DNA from: FEB-12 sp964503315
GTDB taxonomy: Bacteria; Zixibacteria; MSB-5A5; GN15; FEB-12
Assembly (NCBI GenBank): GCA_964503315.1
Contig: CAZCZL010000008.1
Coordinates: 78,060-142,059, forward strand
Direction: 5' to 3'
Length of the DNA: 64,000 nt
Part shown: positions 62,530-64,000 of the stretch, piece by piece
How positions within the stretch are numbered: position 1 is the stretch's first letter
How the letters are laid out: every line of letters starts with the position of its first letter
Translations under genes and position numbers: made by a program
Notes under the pieces: generated by a model
Database searches by the model: none
What the model was told of the DNA's origin: nothing
The model's input: only the letters and a program-made list of their open reading frames with translations

Positions 62530-64000
62530 ATGAAGCAGTTGCTTTTCCTCACACTAGCGATGTTGTTGCTCGCCACGGCAGCATCGGCACAGACTGCGGC
62601 GCCGGTACTCGATCCGATCGGGCCCCAATCCGTCGACGAGGGGGTACTGCTGACCATTAATCTGTCGGCAAGCGATGCCGACGCAACGACGCCGACCCTG
62701 ACCACATCGGCCCTCCCGACCAACGCGTCGTTCACCGATAACGGCGATGGAACGGGGACATTCAGTTTCACGCCTGATTTTACCCAGGCTGGAACTATCA
62801 ATGTCACCTTCTACGCAAATGATATCGTCACCTCGGATATCGACTCCGAAGAAGTGGCGATAACGGTGAATAATGTGAACCAGGCTCCGGTGCTGGCCGC
62901 GATAGGCGCGCAATCGGTTGCTGAAGGCGCTTTGCTTAACTTTGGTGTGAGCGCGACCGATGCGGACGGTACTACGCCGACGCTGACTACTTCGGTTCTG
63001 CCGACCAACGCGTCATTCACCGACAACGGGAACGGGACTGGCAGTTTCAGTTTCAATCCGAGCTTCACGCAAGCTGGTTCTTACAACGTGACGTTCTACG
63101 CGACAGATGGATCGATAATTGATTCAGAAGTTGTCGCGATCACGGTCACCAACACGAACCAGGCTCCTGTACTCGCGGCGATTGGCGCGCAGTCTGTTGC
63201 CGAGGGCGCTTCGCTTAACTTTGGCGTTTCGGCTTCTGACGCGGACGGTACGACCCCGACTTTGACGACTTCTACTTTGCCGACCAACGCGTCATTCACC
63301 GACAACGGGAACGGGACTGGCAGTTTCAGTTTCAATCCGAGCTTCACGCAAGCTGGTTCTTACAACGTGACGTTCTACGCGACAGATGGATCAATCATCG
63401 ATTCAGAAGTTGTCGCGATCACGGTCACCAATACCAATCAGGCTCCGATACTCGCCGCCATTGGCGCGCAATCGGTAGCAGAAGGCGCTTCGCTTAACTT
63501 CGGCGTGTCGGCGACTGACGCTGACGGCACGACTCCGACGCTGACGACCTCGACTCTGCCGACCAATGCCTCGTTCACCGATAACGGAAATGGGACCGGC
63601 AGTTTCTCGTTCAATCCTGACTTTATCCAGGCCGGACCGTACTCAGTCACTTTCTACGCGACGGACGGATCCATCGTAGATTCTGAAGTTGTCGCGATCA
63701 CAGTCACCAATACGAACCAGGCTCCTGTACTGGCGGCGATTGGCGCTCAGTCAGTAGCAGAAGGCGCTTCGCTGAACTTTGGCGTGAGCGCGAGCGATGC
63801 GGACGGCACCGTTCCTACTCTGACGACTTCGACACTGCCGACAAACGCGTCGTTCACGGACAACGGCAATGGAACTGGATCATTTAGCTTCAATCCTGAC
63901 TTCACACAGGCTGGACCGTATTCAGTGACCCTTTACGCGACCGATGGTTCGATCATTGATTCAGAAGTTGTCGCGATCACAGTCACCAATACGAACCAGG
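62530..64000 (+). CDS. Secreted tandem cadherin/Ig-like repeat protein, 5' part
   Basis: The gene starts at ATG 62530 (GGAG four bases upstream) and is still open at the right edge: 490 codons are visible. A signal peptide (residues 1-20, ending AASA) is followed by at least five tandem beta-sandwich repeats. Each unit holds PVLAAIGAQSVAEG, LPTNASFTDNGNGTG and SEVVAITVTNTNQ, and resembles cadherin-like/putative Ig units of large adhesins. It begins 16 bases after the preceding cohesin/dockerin gene and is probably in its operon. Function: a long extended surface stalk or adhesin; its end, and any sorting tail, lie outside the window. Confidence 0.92.
   Translation, partial: MKQLLFLTLAMLLLATAASAQTAAPVLDPIGPQSVDEGVLLTINLSASDADATTPTLTTSALPTNASFTDNGDGTGTFSFTPDFTQAGTINVTFYANDIVTSDIDSEEVAITVNNVNQAPVLAAIGAQSVAEGALLNFGVSATDADGTTPTLTTSVLPTNASFTDNGNGTGSFSFNPSFTQAGSYNVTFYATDGSIIDSEVVAITVTNTNQAPVLAAIGAQSVAEGASLNFGVSASDADGTTPTLTTSTLPTNASFTDNGNGTGSFSFNPSFTQAGSYNVTFYATDGSIIDSEVVAITVTNTNQAPILAAIGAQSVAEGASLNFGVSATDADGTTPTLTTSTLPTNASFTDNGNGTGSFSFNPDFIQAGPYSVTFYATDGSIVDSEVVAITVTNTNQAPVLAAIGAQSVAEGASLNFGVSASDADGTVPTLTTSTLPTNASFTDNGNGTGSFSFNPDFTQAGPYSVTLYATDGSIIDSEVVAITVTNTNQ
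62602..64000 (+). repeat. Tandem repeats of 285 then 279 bases (95/93 residues)
   Basis: Unit boundaries marked by the CAG codon before GCTCC fall at 62881, 63160, 63439, 63718 and 63997, each exactly 279 bases apart; the first unit is 285 bases. Units two and three share about 115 identical bases (62999-63113 and 63278-63392). Confidence 0.95.

Noticed and set aside
62811..63650. Three minus-strand frames with near-identical protein sequences
   Set aside because: They are antisense shadows of the 93-residue repeats; their similarity comes from the repeat DNA.

Overview
The window looks like chromosomal DNA of an uncultured FCB-group bacterium, most like candidate phylum Zixibacteria. This is inferred from three things: several secreted proteins end in a Por/type IX-style C-terminal domain with the NYPNPFN motif, several others end in a cysteine-framed dockerin (CC-x-G-x2-GNVN, DLSDLSLLIAYL), and GC content by eye is in the mid-50s percent. 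No rRNA, tRNA, CRISPR array, prophage or classical insertion sequence was recognised.

Layout. 1-8.5 kb: the 3' part of a degenerate M1-type peptidase, hflX, a single-domain response regulator, three tandem paralogous secreted proteins with type IX-style tails, and a Crp/Fnr regulator with a small CDGSH iron-sulfur protein. 8.5-14 kb (minus strand): a large unknown protein, a PIG-L/BshB1-type deacetylase, a lipoprotein with an esterase fold but no serine nucleophile, and a FadL-type outer-membrane channel. 14.5-21.4 kb: a compact polysaccharide export locus (SLBB export protein, an aminotransferase-fold protein lacking its PLP lysine, an undecaprenyl-phosphate sugar transferase and a Wzi-like protein). 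21.5-35 kb: housekeeping and accessory genes (YyaL-type thioredoxin-fold protein, NimA-like flavoprotein, coiled-coil protein, ispG, methyltransferases, AAE transporter, DedA, MFS transporter, DivIVA, YggS). A GIY-YIG nuclease gene here is bracketed by inverted interspersed repeats. 35.6-41.8 kb: two large secreted metalloproteases, each ending in a dockerin. 42-51.5 kb: a ferritin-like protein, a flavodiiron protein, an ECF42-like sigma factor with its DGPF partner, a TIM-barrel protein and a probable zinc uptake operon that lacks an ATPase gene. 51.5-64 kb: a gene-poor stretch with short helically phased repeats and a good promoter, then five large secreted proteins built from cohesin-like, Ig/cadherin-like and dockerin domains. 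The last is an array of 93-residue repeats that runs off the window.

How the parts may work together. The 35.6-64 kb region reads as a cell-surface module. Three proteins (two of them proteases) end in dockerins without a type IX tail. Three others carry cohesin-like domains, internal dockerins and a type IX tail that could attach them to the cell surface. A non-cellulosomal cohesin-dockerin surface assembly is a reasonable but untested hypothesis. A second theme is loss of catalytic residues: four proteins (M1 peptidase-like, esterase-like lipoprotein, aminotransferase-like, alpha/beta hydrolase) keep their fold signatures but lack the key active-site residue. Gene starts were moved from the longest frame to the codon best placed behind a Shine-Dalgarno sequence wherever one was visible.
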